Under the pieces are notes generated by a model, which was given only the letters and a program-made list of their open reading frames with translations, was not told the DNA's origin and made no database searches. The translations under genes were made by a program, and so were the position numbers. A stretch of DNA of 64,000 nt, taken from contig CANJCB010000017.1 of assembly GCA_947473305.1 (NCBI GenBank), forward strand, positions 27,212-91,211. Reading direction: 5' to 3'. Source of the DNA: Rhodospirillales bacterium (GTDB taxonomy: Bacteria; Pseudomonadota; Alphaproteobacteria; ATCC43930; CGMCC-115725). This document shows, in pieces, positions 40,530 through 49,808 of the stretch (the stretch's first letter is position 1; each line of letters starts with the position of its first letter).

Positions 40530-42758
40530 TTGGGTCGCAACTACACCATGAAGATGTCGCGGGGTTTCCTGCGCTGGTCGAGCCGGGTCGGGCTGGAGCG
40601 GAAGCTCGCGGTAGGCCTTGCGGTGGCCTCCCTTGCTTCCGGCATCGCGACCTATGGGGCGCTCACGGGCTGGCCGCCTTTCGACCACCCCAATACGATC
40701 CTCATCCTGCTGGAGATCAACCTCGTGCTCGGGCTCGGGCTCGGCACGGTGATCGCGCGGCGGCTGGTCGAGATCTGGGCGTCGCGGCGGCGCGGCTTGG
40801 CCGGATCGCAGCTTCACAGCCGTCTCGTGATGCTTTTCAGCCTGGTGGCGGTAACGCCCACCATCATCATCACGATCTTCTCCTATCTCTTCTTCACCTT
40901 CGGGGTTCAGACCTGGTTCAGCGATCAGGTGAGAACCGCGCTCTCCGAATCCCAGGCGGTCGCGGAGGCCTACCTCCACGAGCATCAGCAGGTGATCCGG
41001 GCCGATGTCCTGGCGATGGCGGCGGATCTCAACCACGATGCGACCATCCTCAGCGTCGATCCCCAAAGGCTGAACCAATTCGTATCGGCCCAGGCCGCGC
41101 TCCGGTCGCTGACGGAAGCCGTCGTCTTCGATTCGCGCGGACGGTTGCTCGCCCGATCCGGCTTCAGCTTCACGCTGCAGCTGGAACCGGTGCCGGAATG
41201 GGCCATGAGCCAGGCCCGCAACGGCGATGTCGCGATCCTCACCAGCGATAACGACGACCGGGTCCGCGCCCTGGTGCGGCTGCCACGCTTCGGCGACGCC
41301 TATCTCTATGTCGGCCGCTTCGTCGAGCCCCTCGTGCTCAACCATATGGAGCGCACGCAAAAGACCGTCGCCCAGTACGAGAAGCTCGAAGGGGAGCGGT
41401 CGGATTATCAGCTTCTCTTCGCCCTCATCTTCCTGGTCGTCGCTCTCCTCTTTCTGTTGGCGGCGATCTGGGTGGGCCTCAATTTCGCCACCAAAATGGC
41501 AAGGCCGATCAGCTTCCTCATCTCGGCCGCGGAGCGCGTGAGGGCCGGCGACCTCTCGGCCCAGGTGCCGGAAGGCGAAACGGACGAGGAATTCGGTTCC
41601 CTGAGCCGGGCCTTCAATCGAATGACCCAACAGCTCCAAAGCCAGCAGAGCGAACTGATCGAGGCGAACAAGCAGTTGGACGACCGGCGTCGCTTTACCG
41701 AAACCGTCCTTTCCGGCGTTTCCGCCGGTGTGATCGGTCTCGACGCCAAGGGCCACATCCATCTGCCCAACCGCTCTGCTTCCACTCTGCTGGAAACCGA
41801 TCTCGATCAGCTTCTGGGCCGGGCCGTAATCGAAGCCGTCCCGGAGATGACCACCCTTTTCGAAGAGGCTGCCCGCCGTCCGGATCGCCTCACCCAGGGG
41901 CAGATCCAGCTCTCCCGGCGCGGGCGCACGCATATGCTTCTGGTGCGCATCGCCGCCGAGCGGACGGAAGGGGAAGTGACCGGCTACGTCGTGACCTTCG
42001 ACGATGTAACCGAATTGCTCTCCGCCCAGCGCAAAGCGGCCTGGGCGGACGTGGCGCGGCGGATCGCCCATGAGATCAAGAACCCCCTGACCCCGATCCA
42101 GCTTTCCGCGGAGCGGTTGAAGCGTAAATATCTCAAAGATATCAGCAACGATCCCGAGACCTTCGCAACCTGCACCGATACGATCATCCGCCATGTCGGC
42201 GATATCGGAAGAATGGTCGATGAATTCTCCTCCTTCGCCCGCATGCCGGCACCGGTGATGAAGGAGACCGACTTGGCGGAGATCGCGCGTCAGGCGGTTT
42301 TCCTGCAGCGCAACGGCACACCCGAGATCCGTTTCGAGCTTGAAGCCGCCGATCGCGTCATGCTGTCCTGCGACAGCCGCTTGGTCAGCCAGGCGCTGGT
42401 CAATCTTTTGAAGAATGCCGCCGAATCCATCCAGGCTCGGGAAGAGGGAGCGCCTCAGGGCGAGATAACCGTGCGAATACAGGAGCTTCCAGGCCAGGTC
42501 TCGATCGCGGTCGAAGACAATGGCAAAGGCCTGCCGGATGAAGATCGCGAAAGGCTCACGGAGCCTTATGTGACAACCCGCACCAAGGGCACCGGTCTTG
42601 GCCTCGCCATCGTTCGCAAGATCATGGAAGACCATGGCGGAGAGTTGCAGCTCGAAGACCGGGAAGGGGGCGGGGCTCGCGTCAGGCTGCTCTTCACGCC
42701 AGAAACCCGCCCGCGGATTGACGCGACCGATGAGATCCCAGCGAAGGCGGCTGTCTGA
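40530..42758 (+). CDS. ntrY: Membrane sensor kinase NtrY
   Basis: Partner of NtrX in alphaproteobacterial nitrogen/redox signalling. The 742 residues comprise three or so N-terminal membrane helices (about 25-120), a periplasmic/extracytoplasmic region, another helix (about 290-320), HAMP (about 320-375), a PAS domain, and a kinase core with ARRIAHEIKNPLTPIQLSAERL, LVNLLKNAAESI, DNGKGLPDED and TKGTGLGLAIVRK. The TTG at 40530 has GAGGGA upstream; the ATG at 40548 (six residues shorter) lacks one. Confidence 0.94.
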   Translation: MGRNYTMKMSRGFLRWSSRVGLERKLAVGLAVASLASGIATYGALTGWPPFDHPNTILILLEINLVLGLGLGTVIARRLVEIWASRRRGLAGSQLHSRLVMLFSLVAVTPTIIITIFSYLFFTFGVQTWFSDQVRTALSESQAVAEAYLHEHQQVIRADVLAMAADLNHDATILSVDPQRLNQFVSAQAALRSLTEAVVFDSRGRLLARSGFSFTLQLEPVPEWAMSQARNGDVAILTSDNDDRVRALVRLPRFGDAYLYVGRFVEPLVLNHMERTQKTVAQYEKLEGERSDYQLLFALIFLVVALLFLLAAIWVGLNFATKMARPISFLISAAERVRAGDLSAQVPEGETDEEFGSLSRAFNRMTQQLQSQQSELIEANKQLDDRRRFTETVLSGVSAGVIGLDAKGHIHLPNRSASTLLETDLDQLLGRAVIEAVPEMTTLFEEAARRPDRLTQGQIQLSRRGRTHMLLVRIAAERTEGEVTGYVVTFDDVTELLSAQRKAAWADVARRIAHEIKNPLTPIQLSAERLKRKYLKDISNDPETFATCTDTIIRHVGDIGRMVDEFSSFARMPAPVMKETDLAEIARQAVFLQRNGTPEIRFELEAADRVMLSCDSRLVSQALVNLLKNAAESIQAREEGAPQGEITVRIQELPGQVSIAVEDNGKGLPDEDRERLTEPYVTTRTKGTGLGLAIVRKIMEDHGGELQLEDREGGGARVRLLFTPETRPRIDATDEIPAKAAV

Positions 42759-44158
42759 TGGCGCACGATATTCTGGTCGTCGACGACGAAGCCGATATTC
42801 GCCTCCTCATCTGCGGCATATTGAAGGACGAGGGATACGAGACGCGGGAGGCCGGAAATAGCGCCCAGGCGCTGGCCGCGATCCGTTCGCGCCAGCCTAC
42901 CCTTGTGGTGCTCGACATCTGGCTCCAGGGCAGCGAGCTCGACGGGCTCGAAATCCTGAAGGTGATCCGTAAAGACCTGCCGAGCCTTCCGGTTGTCATG
43001 ATCAGCGGGCACGGCAACATCGAGACCGCGGTGGCCGCGATCAAGATCGGCGCCTATGACTTCATCGAAAAGCCATTCAAGACCGATCGTCTCCTGCTCA
43101 TCGTCGAGCGTGCGATCGAGGCCGCGCGGCTCCGGCGCGAGAATGAAGAGCTGCGGCTGCGCGCAGGTGGCGACGTCGAGATGGTCGGCGCTTCCCATGC
43201 GATCCAGCAGGTCCGCCAGAACCTCGACCGCGTGGCGCCGACGGGCAGCCGCGTTCTCATCACCGGCGCGCCGGGGGTGGGGAAGGAAGTCGTCGCCCGC
43301 ATCCTTCACCAGGAATCGCGGCGCAGCTCAGGGCCTTTCGTCGTGCTCAATTGCGCGACCATGCGCCCCGACCGGTTGGAGATCGAACTTTTCGGCAGCG
43401 AAGCCCGGGTCGAAAACGCCGAGAGCCCGCGCAAGGTCGGCACTTTCGAACAGGCGCATAGCGGAACGCTCTTCCTTGACGAAGTGTCGGACATGCCTTT
43501 GGAAACCCAGGGCAAGATCGTCCGGGTGCTCCAGGAGCAGACCTTCGAGCGGGTTGGTGGCGGAAGGGTCGAGGTCGATGTCCGCGTCGTCGCCTCCACC
43601 AACCGCGACCTCTCTTCGGAAATCACCGCCGGGCGCTTCCGCGAAGATCTCTTCTACCGCCTCAATGTCGTGCCGATCCGAGTGCCCCTGCTCAGAGAGC
43701 GACGGGACGACATTCCCCTTCTCGCCCGGCATTTCATGACCAGATCGGCCAGCGCCGCGGGCCTGACACCCCGCGAATTCGGCGAGGACGCGCTGGCGGC
43801 GCTCCAGGCCTATGACTGGCCCGGCAATGTGCGCCAGCTTCGCAACGCGGTGGACTGGCTGCTCATCATGGCGCCCGGCGAGGCGCGCGAACCGATCCGC
43901 GCCGACATGCTGCCCGCCGAGATCGGCTCGATCGCGCCCTCCGTCGTCAAATGGGACAAGGGCGGGAAGATCATGGGGCTGCCGCTGCGCGACGCCCGCG
44001 AGGTTTTCGAGCGGGAATATCTCATCGCCCAGGTGACGCGCTTCGGCGGCAATATCTCCCGCACCGCGGCTTTCGTAGGCATGGAGCGGTCGGCGCTCCA
44101 TCGCAAGCTGAAGCTGCTCGGCGTCTTCAGCGGCGACCGTCCCATCAAGATCGGCTGA
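42758..44158 (+). CDS. ntrX: NtrC-family response regulator NtrX
   Basis: 466 residues. The receiver domain has its Asp in LVVLDIWLQGSELDGLEIL, the AAA+ domain has Walker A GAPGVGKEVVARIL and Walker B GTLFLDEVSDMPLE, and the C-terminal helix-turn-helix is Fis-like (GNISRTAAFVGMERSALHRKL). The stretch where NtrC has GAFTGA reads SEARVENAESPRKVGTFEQ, so the sigma54-contact loop is missing. This suggests regulation without sigma54 activation. The ATG overlaps the ntrY stop by one base. Confidence 0.94.
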   Translation: MAHDILVVDDEADIRLLICGILKDEGYETREAGNSAQALAAIRSRQPTLVVLDIWLQGSELDGLEILKVIRKDLPSLPVVMISGHGNIETAVAAIKIGAYDFIEKPFKTDRLLLIVERAIEAARLRRENEELRLRAGGDVEMVGASHAIQQVRQNLDRVAPTGSRVLITGAPGVGKEVVARILHQESRRSSGPFVVLNCATMRPDRLEIELFGSEARVENAESPRKVGTFEQAHSGTLFLDEVSDMPLETQGKIVRVLQEQTFERVGGGRVEVDVRVVASTNRDLSSEITAGRFREDLFYRLNVVPIRVPLLRERRDDIPLLARHFMTRSASAAGLTPREFGEDALAALQAYDWPGNVRQLRNAVDWLLIMAPGEAREPIRADMLPAEIGSIAPSVVKWDKGGKIMGLPLRDAREVFEREYLIAQVTRFGGNISRTAAFVGMERSALHRKLKLLGVFSGDRPIKIG

Positions 44159-44164
44159 ACCTCC

Positions 44165-45022
44165 ATGTCCCGGATCGCCTATGTCATGGGCCGCTATGTC
44201 GTCCATCGAGACGGCGGCGTTTCGATCGAGGACCGGGGGTTTCAATTCGCCGACGGTGTCTATGAGGTGATCGCCCTCACCAACGGGCGCTTCCTGGACG
44301 AGGCCGCGCATCTGGAACGCCTGGGGCGCTCGCTGGCGGAACTCAGGATCGTCCCGCCCATGTCGGATCGCGCCCTGATGCAGGTCATGCGGGAAACCAT
44401 GCGGCGCAACGGGCTTAAAAACGGCTCGATCTATATCCAGATCACCCGGGGCAGCGCCCCCCGCGAGCATGGCTTTCCCGCTTCCCTCCCGCCGACGGTG
44501 GTGATGACCGCAAAACGGGGAAAACCCGTCGATCCGAGACTTTTGCAGGACGGGGCGAAGGTCATCCTGATCCCCGATATCCGCTGGGGACGTTGCGATA
44601 TCAAAACCGTGGGCCTCCTGCCGAATACGCTCGGCAAGCAAACGGCGCGGGAAGCCGGCGCCTTCGAAGCCTGGCAAGTCGACCGGGACGGGTTCGTCAC
44701 CGAAGGGACTTCCACAAATGCCTGGATGGTCAATGCCGCGGGCGAGATCATCACCCATCCCGCCAACCATCGTATCCTCGGCGGCGTGACGCGGGGTTCG
44801 ATCCTGGCGCTTCTAAGGCGGGAAGGGCTTCCCATCTCGGAGCGGCCTTTCACGGTGGACGATCTCAGGGGTGCCGGCGAAGCCTTTCTCACCAGCACGA
44901 TTTCCATGGTCATTCCGGTGGTGACGGTGGACGGGCGGGCGATCGGCGACGGCAAACCCGGCCCGATGACACGGCGGCTACAGGAACTCTATAACGCTCA
45001 CGCCAAGGAAACGACCGCATGA
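44165..45022 (+). CDS. dat: D-amino-acid aminotransferase (PLP fold type IV)
   Basis: 285 residues of the BcaT/D-AAT fold. The PLP lysine lies in RCDIKTVGLLPNTLGKQ; FQFADGVYEVIALTNG and EGTSTNAWMVNAAGEIITHP follow the D-alanine transaminase pattern. It makes D-glutamate or D-alanine for peptidoglycan, or acts on D-amino acids in catabolism. It lies 6 bases after ntrX, a frequent arrangement in this group, and overlaps the HAD gene by 4 bases. Confidence 0.88.
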   Translation: MSRIAYVMGRYVVHRDGGVSIEDRGFQFADGVYEVIALTNGRFLDEAAHLERLGRSLAELRIVPPMSDRALMQVMRETMRRNGLKNGSIYIQITRGSAPREHGFPASLPPTVVMTAKRGKPVDPRLLQDGAKVILIPDIRWGRCDIKTVGLLPNTLGKQTAREAGAFEAWQVDRDGFVTEGTSTNAWMVNAAGEIITHPANHRILGGVTRGSILALLRREGLPISERPFTVDDLRGAGEAFLTSTISMVIPVVTVDGRAIGDGKPGPMTRRLQELYNAHAKETTA

Positions 45023-45666
45023 AAGCGCCGCAGGCCCTGCTTTTCGACTGGGACAATACCCTGGTCGACAGTTGGGGCACGATCCACGAGGCGCTCGTCC
45101 TCACCTTCACCGGCATGGGGCACGAGCCTTGGACCCTGGAAGAGACCAAGGCAAAAGTCAGCCGCAGTCTTCGCGAAGCCTTCCCGCCGCTCTTCGGGGA
45201 CCGCTGGGAGGAGGCGAAGAAGCTCTATATGGACAGCTTCATGGCCATTCATCTCGAAAGGCTCACCGTCCTGGCGGACGCCGCCGAGTTGATCCAGGGG
45301 CTGGCGGGGAAGGGTCATTACCTGGGCGTCGTCAGCAACAAAACCGGCCCGGTGCTGCGCCGCGAAGCAGATCATCTCGGCTGGACCCCGCATTTCGGCA
45401 AGATCGTCGGCGCAACCGACGCCCCTATGGACAAGCCGCATCCCGCGCCGGTCCTCATGGCGCTGGAGGACAGTGGCTTTGAACCCGGCGACTCGGTGTG
45501 GTTCGTGGGGGATACGGCCTTGGACATGGAATGCGCGGTTCGATCCGGCTGCGTTCCCGTCCTCGTCGGACCGGTCGATCCCGCCTCACCGGAGTTCGCC
45601 AAGCATCCGCCCCGCCTTCATTTCGACGGATGTGGCGCGTTATTTCGTCATATCCAGGGCTTGTGA
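45019..45666 (+). CDS. HAD-superfamily hydrolase (phosphoglycolate-phosphatase-like)
   Basis: 215 residues. Motif I is LLFDWDNTLVD with the nucleophilic Asp. A helical cap follows, then motif II-like GVVSNKTGPVLR, Lys in MDKPHPAPV, and motif IV GDSVWFVGDTALDMECAV. A phosphatase of small metabolites is likely; the substrate is not evident. ATGA overlap with the aminotransferase suggests co-translation. Confidence 0.85.
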   Translation: MKAPQALLFDWDNTLVDSWGTIHEALVLTFTGMGHEPWTLEETKAKVSRSLREAFPPLFGDRWEEAKKLYMDSFMAIHLERLTVLADAAELIQGLAGKGHYLGVVSNKTGPVLRREADHLGWTPHFGKIVGATDAPMDKPHPAPVLMALEDSGFEPGDSVWFVGDTALDMECAVRSGCVPVLVGPVDPASPEFAKHPPRLHFDGCGALFRHIQGL

Positions 45667-45786
45667 TTTTACTGCAGCCACCAATCTTGCTATCCATCGG
45701 CGTAGTCGCCGCCGACCGCTTGCGTCGGGGTATCATCAATCTCCGGGTCCACCAAGGGCTCCAAGAACGGAATAAGGGGTTTACCC

Positions 45787-46035
45787 ATGTCGTCGGACAA
45801 GTCGCAAAACGTTCAGGACGTCTTTCTAAACCACGTCCGGAAGCAGAAGACTCCGGTCACGATCTTCCTGGTCAACGGCGTGAAGCTGCAGGGGATCATC
45901 ACTTGGTTCGACAATTTTTGCGTGCTGCTGCGCCGCGACGCACATTCCCAGCTCGTCTATAAGCATGCGATTTCCACAGTGATGCCGGCTCAGCCGGTCC
46001 AGCTGTTCGAGCCGGGCACCCAAGAGGACGATTGA
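45787..46035 (+). CDS. hfq: RNA chaperone Hfq
   Basis: 82-residue Sm-like protein that forms hexamers and pairs small RNAs with mRNAs. Sm1 ([21 protein letters not shown]), [14 protein letters not shown] and Sm2 ([10 protein letters not shown]) are intact; the acidic C-terminal tail is short, as usual in alphaproteobacteria. The 120-base leader contains a perfect CGGCG-TAGT-CGCCG hairpin (45698-45711). hflX follows 3 bases after the stop. Confidence 0.97.
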   Translation: MSSDKSQNVQDVFLNHVRKQKTPVTIFLVNGVKLQGIITWFDNFCVLLRRDAHSQLVYKHAISTVMPAQPVQLFEPGTQEDD

Positions 46036-46038
46036 TCC

Positions 46039-47358
46039 TTGGGTGAGGACTACGAGAACAAGGCCACCGGCCGCGCCCTCGTCCTCCATCCGGTTCTGAA
46101 ATCCGGCCAGAAAGCGTCGTCGGGCGATAGCGACCTAGCGGAGCGGTCGCCCGACGCACGGCTTGAAGAGGCGGTGGAGCTTACCCGCGCCATCGGGCTT
46201 GAAATCGTCCATTCCGAAGTCGTGCGCGGAACCCGGTGGCGGCCGGGGACCCTGCTCGGCACCGGCGCGGTCGAGCGGCTTCACGACTTCATCGAGGCCG
46301 AGCAGATCGGCGTGGTCATCGTCGATGCCTCGGTGAGCCCCGTCCAGCAACGCAACCTGGAACGTGCCTGGCAGACCAAGGTCATCGACCGGACCGGCCT
46401 CATCCTGGAGATTTTCGGCGCCCGCGCGCGAACCCATGAGGGTCGGCTGCAGGTCGAACTGGCCGCCTTGACCTATCAAAAATCGCGGCTCGTCCGCTCA
46501 TGGACCCATTTGGAGCGCCAGCGCGGCGGCTTCGGCTTTCTCGGCGGGCCCGGCGAAAGCCAGCTCGAAATCGACCGGCGGCTCATCGGCGAGCGCATTA
46601 CCAAGCTGAAGGGCGAGTTGGAGACGACCAAGCGGACCCGGGCGCTCCATCGCGGGGCGCGCAAGCGGGTGCCTTATCCGGTGATCGCCCTGGTCGGCTA
46701 TACCAATGCCGGGAAATCGACGCTCTTCAATCGCCTCACGAAGGCGGATGTCATGGCGCAGGACATGCTCTTCGCGACGCTCGACCCCACCTTGCGGAAA
46801 TTGCCTTTGCCCTCGGGGCGGCTGGCGATCCTCTCCGACACGGTGGGCTTCATTTCCGAACTGCCGACACATCTGGTGGCCGCTTTCCGGGCGACGCTGG
46901 AAGAAGTGACCGAAGCGGATCTCCTGGTGCATGTCCGGGACGCCTCGCATCCCGATACGGAGGCCCAACTGGCCGACGTCAACGCTGTGCTGACCGATCT
47001 CGGGCTCGGCGCGACGGTGGAGGAGGGGATCGTCGAGGCCCTCAACAAGATCGACCGACTGGATCCGGAGTCCCGCGAGGTGCTGCAGAACCAGCTTCGT
47101 CGGAACGACGATCGCGTACCGATCTCAGCGCTGACAGGCGAGGGGTGCCAGGACCTTCTGGAGCTTCTCGACCGCCGCCTCGACGATGACCGGCGGCTCA
47201 TCGAGCTCGACGTGGATCTGAGCGACGGCGCCACCCTTGCCTGGCTTTATGCCCATGGCGAGGTTTTGGAAAGGCGCGACGACGACAGCCAGGCGCATCT
47301 TTCGGTTCGCCTCGCCGAGGCCGACCTTGGGCGCTTCCGCAGCCGGGCCGTCCATTGA
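46039..47358 (+). CDS. hflX: GTPase HflX
   Basis: Ribosome-associated GTPase that splits stalled 70S ribosomes in other bacteria. TTG start at 46039. The 439 residues have the HflX N-terminal domain (RWRPGTLLGTGAVERL, then EIFGARARTHEGRLQVELA), a glycine-rich RQRGGFGFLGGPGESQLE helix region, and a GTPase domain with G1 GYTNAGKSTLFN, switch II DTVGFISELP and G4 NKID. It is co-transcribed with hfq in the conserved hfq-hflX pair. Confidence 0.95.
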   Translation: MGEDYENKATGRALVLHPVLKSGQKASSGDSDLAERSPDARLEEAVELTRAIGLEIVHSEVVRGTRWRPGTLLGTGAVERLHDFIEAEQIGVVIVDASVSPVQQRNLERAWQTKVIDRTGLILEIFGARARTHEGRLQVELAALTYQKSRLVRSWTHLERQRGGFGFLGGPGESQLEIDRRLIGERITKLKGELETTKRTRALHRGARKRVPYPVIALVGYTNAGKSTLFNRLTKADVMAQDMLFATLDPTLRKLPLPSGRLAILSDTVGFISELPTHLVAAFRATLEEVTEADLLVHVRDASHPDTEAQLADVNAVLTDLGLGATVEEGIVEALNKIDRLDPESREVLQNQLRRNDDRVPISALTGEGCQDLLELLDRRLDDDRRLIELDVDLSDGATLAWLYAHGEVLERRDDDSQAHLSVRLAEADLGRFRSRAVH

Positions 47359-48146
47359 TCAGCCTCCCGGACTTCAGCCAGGTCGACGCCCTGATCCGCG
47401 AGGTGGCGGAACTGGAAATCCTGCCGCGTTTTCAGAAACTCGCTGAAGGCGATATCCGGGAAAAGAAGCCCGGAGACCTTGTGACGATAGCCGACGAAGG
47501 GGCCGAGCGTTACCTGGCCCCTCGGCTTCAGGCGCTGATTCCAGGCTCGGTCGTCGTCGGCGAAGAAGAAGTCGCGACCGATCCCTCAGTGCTGGACCGG
47601 TTGCAAGGCGAGGGAACGGCCTGGGTCATCGACCCAATCGACGGCACCGCGAATTTCGCCGCGGGACGGCCGCTCTTCGCGGTCATGGTCGGCATCGTCC
47701 GCAACGGCGAGACCTTGGCCGGCTGGATCTACGACCCGCCCCGCAAGCGTATGGCGACCGCTCAAAAAGGAGCCGGGGCCTGGCTCGACGACGGCAGCCG
47801 GCTCAAGGTTCAAAAGCCCGAGGGGAAGGGGATCGCAAACAACCGCCTCATCCGCCGGCTCGGCAAGAATGCGGATCTGGTGGATCCTCAAGGCCTCGAC
47901 TACCGTTGCGCCGGCCATGAATATTTGGCGCTCTGCACCGGCCGCGCGCATTACGTGCTCCATACCCGGCTTCATCCCTGGGACCACGTGCCAGGCGAAC
48001 TCATGCATCGGGAAGCGGGGGGATATAGCGCCCGCCTCGACGGTCAGCCCTATTCGCCGAGGATTTCCGACGGCGGCCTGCTGCTGACGCCGGATGGCGA
48101 AAGTTGGCTAACCCTGCATGCGGCACTCAATCCACCTAGTTCCTGA
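47355..48146 (+). CDS. Inositol monophosphatase-family phosphatase
   Basis: 263 residues. TTG start at 47355 overlaps the hflX stop (TTGA). Metal-binding motifs are GEEE and WVIDPIDGTANFAAG. The third motif reads PWDHVPGELMHREAGG instead of the usual WDxAAG, a variant that keeps the Asp. The family covers inositol-1-phosphatases, histidinol-phosphatases and nucleotidases; the context with hfq-hflX does not decide among them. Confidence 0.85.
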   Translation: MISLPDFSQVDALIREVAELEILPRFQKLAEGDIREKKPGDLVTIADEGAERYLAPRLQALIPGSVVVGEEEVATDPSVLDRLQGEGTAWVIDPIDGTANFAAGRPLFAVMVGIVRNGETLAGWIYDPPRKRMATAQKGAGAWLDDGSRLKVQKPEGKGIANNRLIRRLGKNADLVDPQGLDYRCAGHEYLALCTGRAHYVLHTRLHPWDHVPGELMHREAGGYSARLDGQPYSPRISDGGLLLTPDGESWLTLHAALNPPSS

Positions 48147-48192
48147 CGGATCGAGCCTGTAGCATGCCGCCCGAAAATCGAGGAGGGCGGCC

Positions 48193-49059
48193 ATGAAGGT
48201 ATCGTTTCTGGGTCTAGGCGTGATGGGCTATCCGATGGCGGGCCATCTGCAGCGGGCCGGCCACGACGTCACCGTCTATAACCGGACCGAAGCGAAGGCC
48301 AAGGCCTGGGCCGGGGAATATGGCGGCAGCCATCGCCCCACGCCGGCCACGGCCGTCGAAGGCTCCGAGATCGTCTTCTGCTGCGTCGGCAACGACGACG
48401 ACCTGCGTCAGGTCCTGGCAGGCAAGGACGGCGCGTTCCAGGGCATGGGGAAGGGCGCGATCCTGGCCGATCACACCACGGTCTCGGCGGAAGTCACCCG
48501 GGAGCTCGCGGCTTTGGCGGCGCAGAAGGGGCTCGGCTATCTCGATGCGCCGGTTTCCGGCGGCCAGGCGGGCGCCGTGAACGGCAAGCTCACCGTCATG
48601 GTCGGCGGCGATCCCCAGACCTTCGCCAAGGCCGAACCGCTGATGCAATCCTATGGCCGGGCCGTGACCCTCATGGGGCCGGTCGGCAACGGGCAGCTTA
48701 CCAAGATGGTGAACCAGATCTGCATCGCCGGCCTCGTGCAGGGGCTATCGGAGGCGCTGAATTTCGCGGCGAAGGCCGGGCTCGACGGAAACAAGGTCAT
48801 CGAGGTCATCTCCAAGGGCGCCGCGCAGTCCTGGCAGATGGAAAATCGCGGCACGACCATGCTGGAAGGCAAGTTCGACTTCGGTTTTGCGGTCGATTGG
48901 ATGCGGAAGGATCTGGCGATCTGCCTCGACGAGGCGCGCCGCAACGGGGCGCCCTTACCGGTGACCGCCATCGTCGATCAGTTTTATCAGCGGGTGCAGG
49001 AGCGAGGCGGGAAGCGCTGGGATACCTCAAGCCTCATCCAATTGCTGGCGAACCCCTAA
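48193..49059 (+). CDS. NAD(P)-dependent beta-hydroxyacid dehydrogenase (3-hydroxyisobutyrate dehydrogenase-like)
   Basis: 288 residues. Rossmann motif FLGLGVMGYPMAGHL, substrate-site DAPVSGGQAGAVNGKLTVMVGG, catalytic Lys in NGQLTKMVNQICIAG, and KDLAICLDEARRNGAPLPVT. Substrates in this family include 3-hydroxyisobutyrate, tartronate semialdehyde and glyoxylate/succinic semialdehyde; none is singled out by the context. AGGAGG precedes the ATG. It is convergent with the next gene, overlapping by 4 bases. Confidence 0.88.
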   Translation: MKVSFLGLGVMGYPMAGHLQRAGHDVTVYNRTEAKAKAWAGEYGGSHRPTPATAVEGSEIVFCCVGNDDDLRQVLAGKDGAFQGMGKGAILADHTTVSAEVTRELAALAAQKGLGYLDAPVSGGQAGAVNGKLTVMVGGDPQTFAKAEPLMQSYGRAVTLMGPVGNGQLTKMVNQICIAGLVQGLSEALNFAAKAGLDGNKVIEVISKGAAQSWQMENRGTTMLEGKFDFGFAVDWMRKDLAICLDEARRNGAPLPVTAIVDQFYQRVQERGGKRWDTSSLIQLLANP

Positions 49060-49808
49060 GACCCTTTGGGTTTCACCGGTAGAGCGCGTGATCGCCAAAT
49101 CTCCAGACGCGCTTCCTGATCCTCGATCTCGACCAGTCGCGTACGCAATTTAAGCCAGTCCTCGGCGACGCGGCGCAGCGTCGCGATCTCCTTGCCCAAG
49201 GAGGCCCGGGCGGGAGCCTCGACTGCAGCGGTCAGGAGTTTTGCCGCTTCGGCCAGATCGGCCAGATCGTCGGCGGGCGTTCCCATATAGCGCGAGGGAA
49301 CATCGTGCTGGTTCCCCTTGATATATTTGGCGATATGCTCCGCAAGCGCGGCGCGGGCAGGCCCGAAGGTGGGATCGAGGCGGATGGCCTCGCGGAAACC
49401 CGCGGCAGGGTGCTTGCTGTGATCATAGAGCGCCAGCCAGTAATGGGGCTCGGGGTCGTCAGGTTCCTGGTCGCACCATTGGATGAGCGTCGGAATGAGG
49501 ATCGTCATGATCACAATGCGGGGCTCGATCAGCCCGCGACCGCCGGCCGTAGCGCGGGATTCATATTTGGAATGGCCGTAATTTTCCCGGGCCCAGCCTC
49601 CCCATGACATGCACCAGATGCTGAACTTCTTTCTGTCGTCGAAGGACCATTCCATCGCAGTCCGGGAGAATTGCACCGCGCGGAGCGACGACCGTTCCTT
49701 GAGTTCCTTCGCGCGGGACTTGCAATAGTCGGCATAATACCACCACGTGGGCTCGCGGGACGCCTGCACCGCAAGATTCGCCATGATGTCAAAGTACCTG
49801 CTCGGCAC
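49056..49808 (-). CDS. Uncharacterised protein with a TPR-like segment
   Basis: 250 residues. GTG start at 49808 with an ideal GGAGGA six bases upstream and a one-base overlap with the mazG stop. A Trp/Tyr-rich N-terminal part (PTWWYYADYCKSRAKEL and FSIWCMSWGGWARENYG) is followed by a helical segment resembling one tetratricopeptide unit (PHYWLALYDHSKHPAAGFREA with IRLDPTFGPARAAL) and a C-terminal coiled-coil-like region. I do not recognise a family. Translational coupling to mazG is the best clue to function. Confidence 0.7.
   Translation of the reverse strand: MPSRYFDIMANLAVQASREPTWWYYADYCKSRAKELKERSSLRAVQFSRTAMEWSFDDRKKFSIWCMSWGGWARENYGHSKYESRATAGGRGLIEPRIVIMTILIPTLIQWCDQEPDDPEPHYWLALYDHSKHPAAGFREAIRLDPTFGPARAALAEHIAKYIKGNQHDVPSRYMGTPADDLADLAEAAKLLTAAVEAPARASLGKEIATLRRVAEDWLKLRTRLVEIEDQEARLEIWRSRALPVKPKGS

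Noticed and set aside
40512..42635. A 707-codon minus-strand frame opposite ntrY
   Set aside because: Antisense shadow of a fully conserved histidine kinase, with composition typical of reverse-frame translation.
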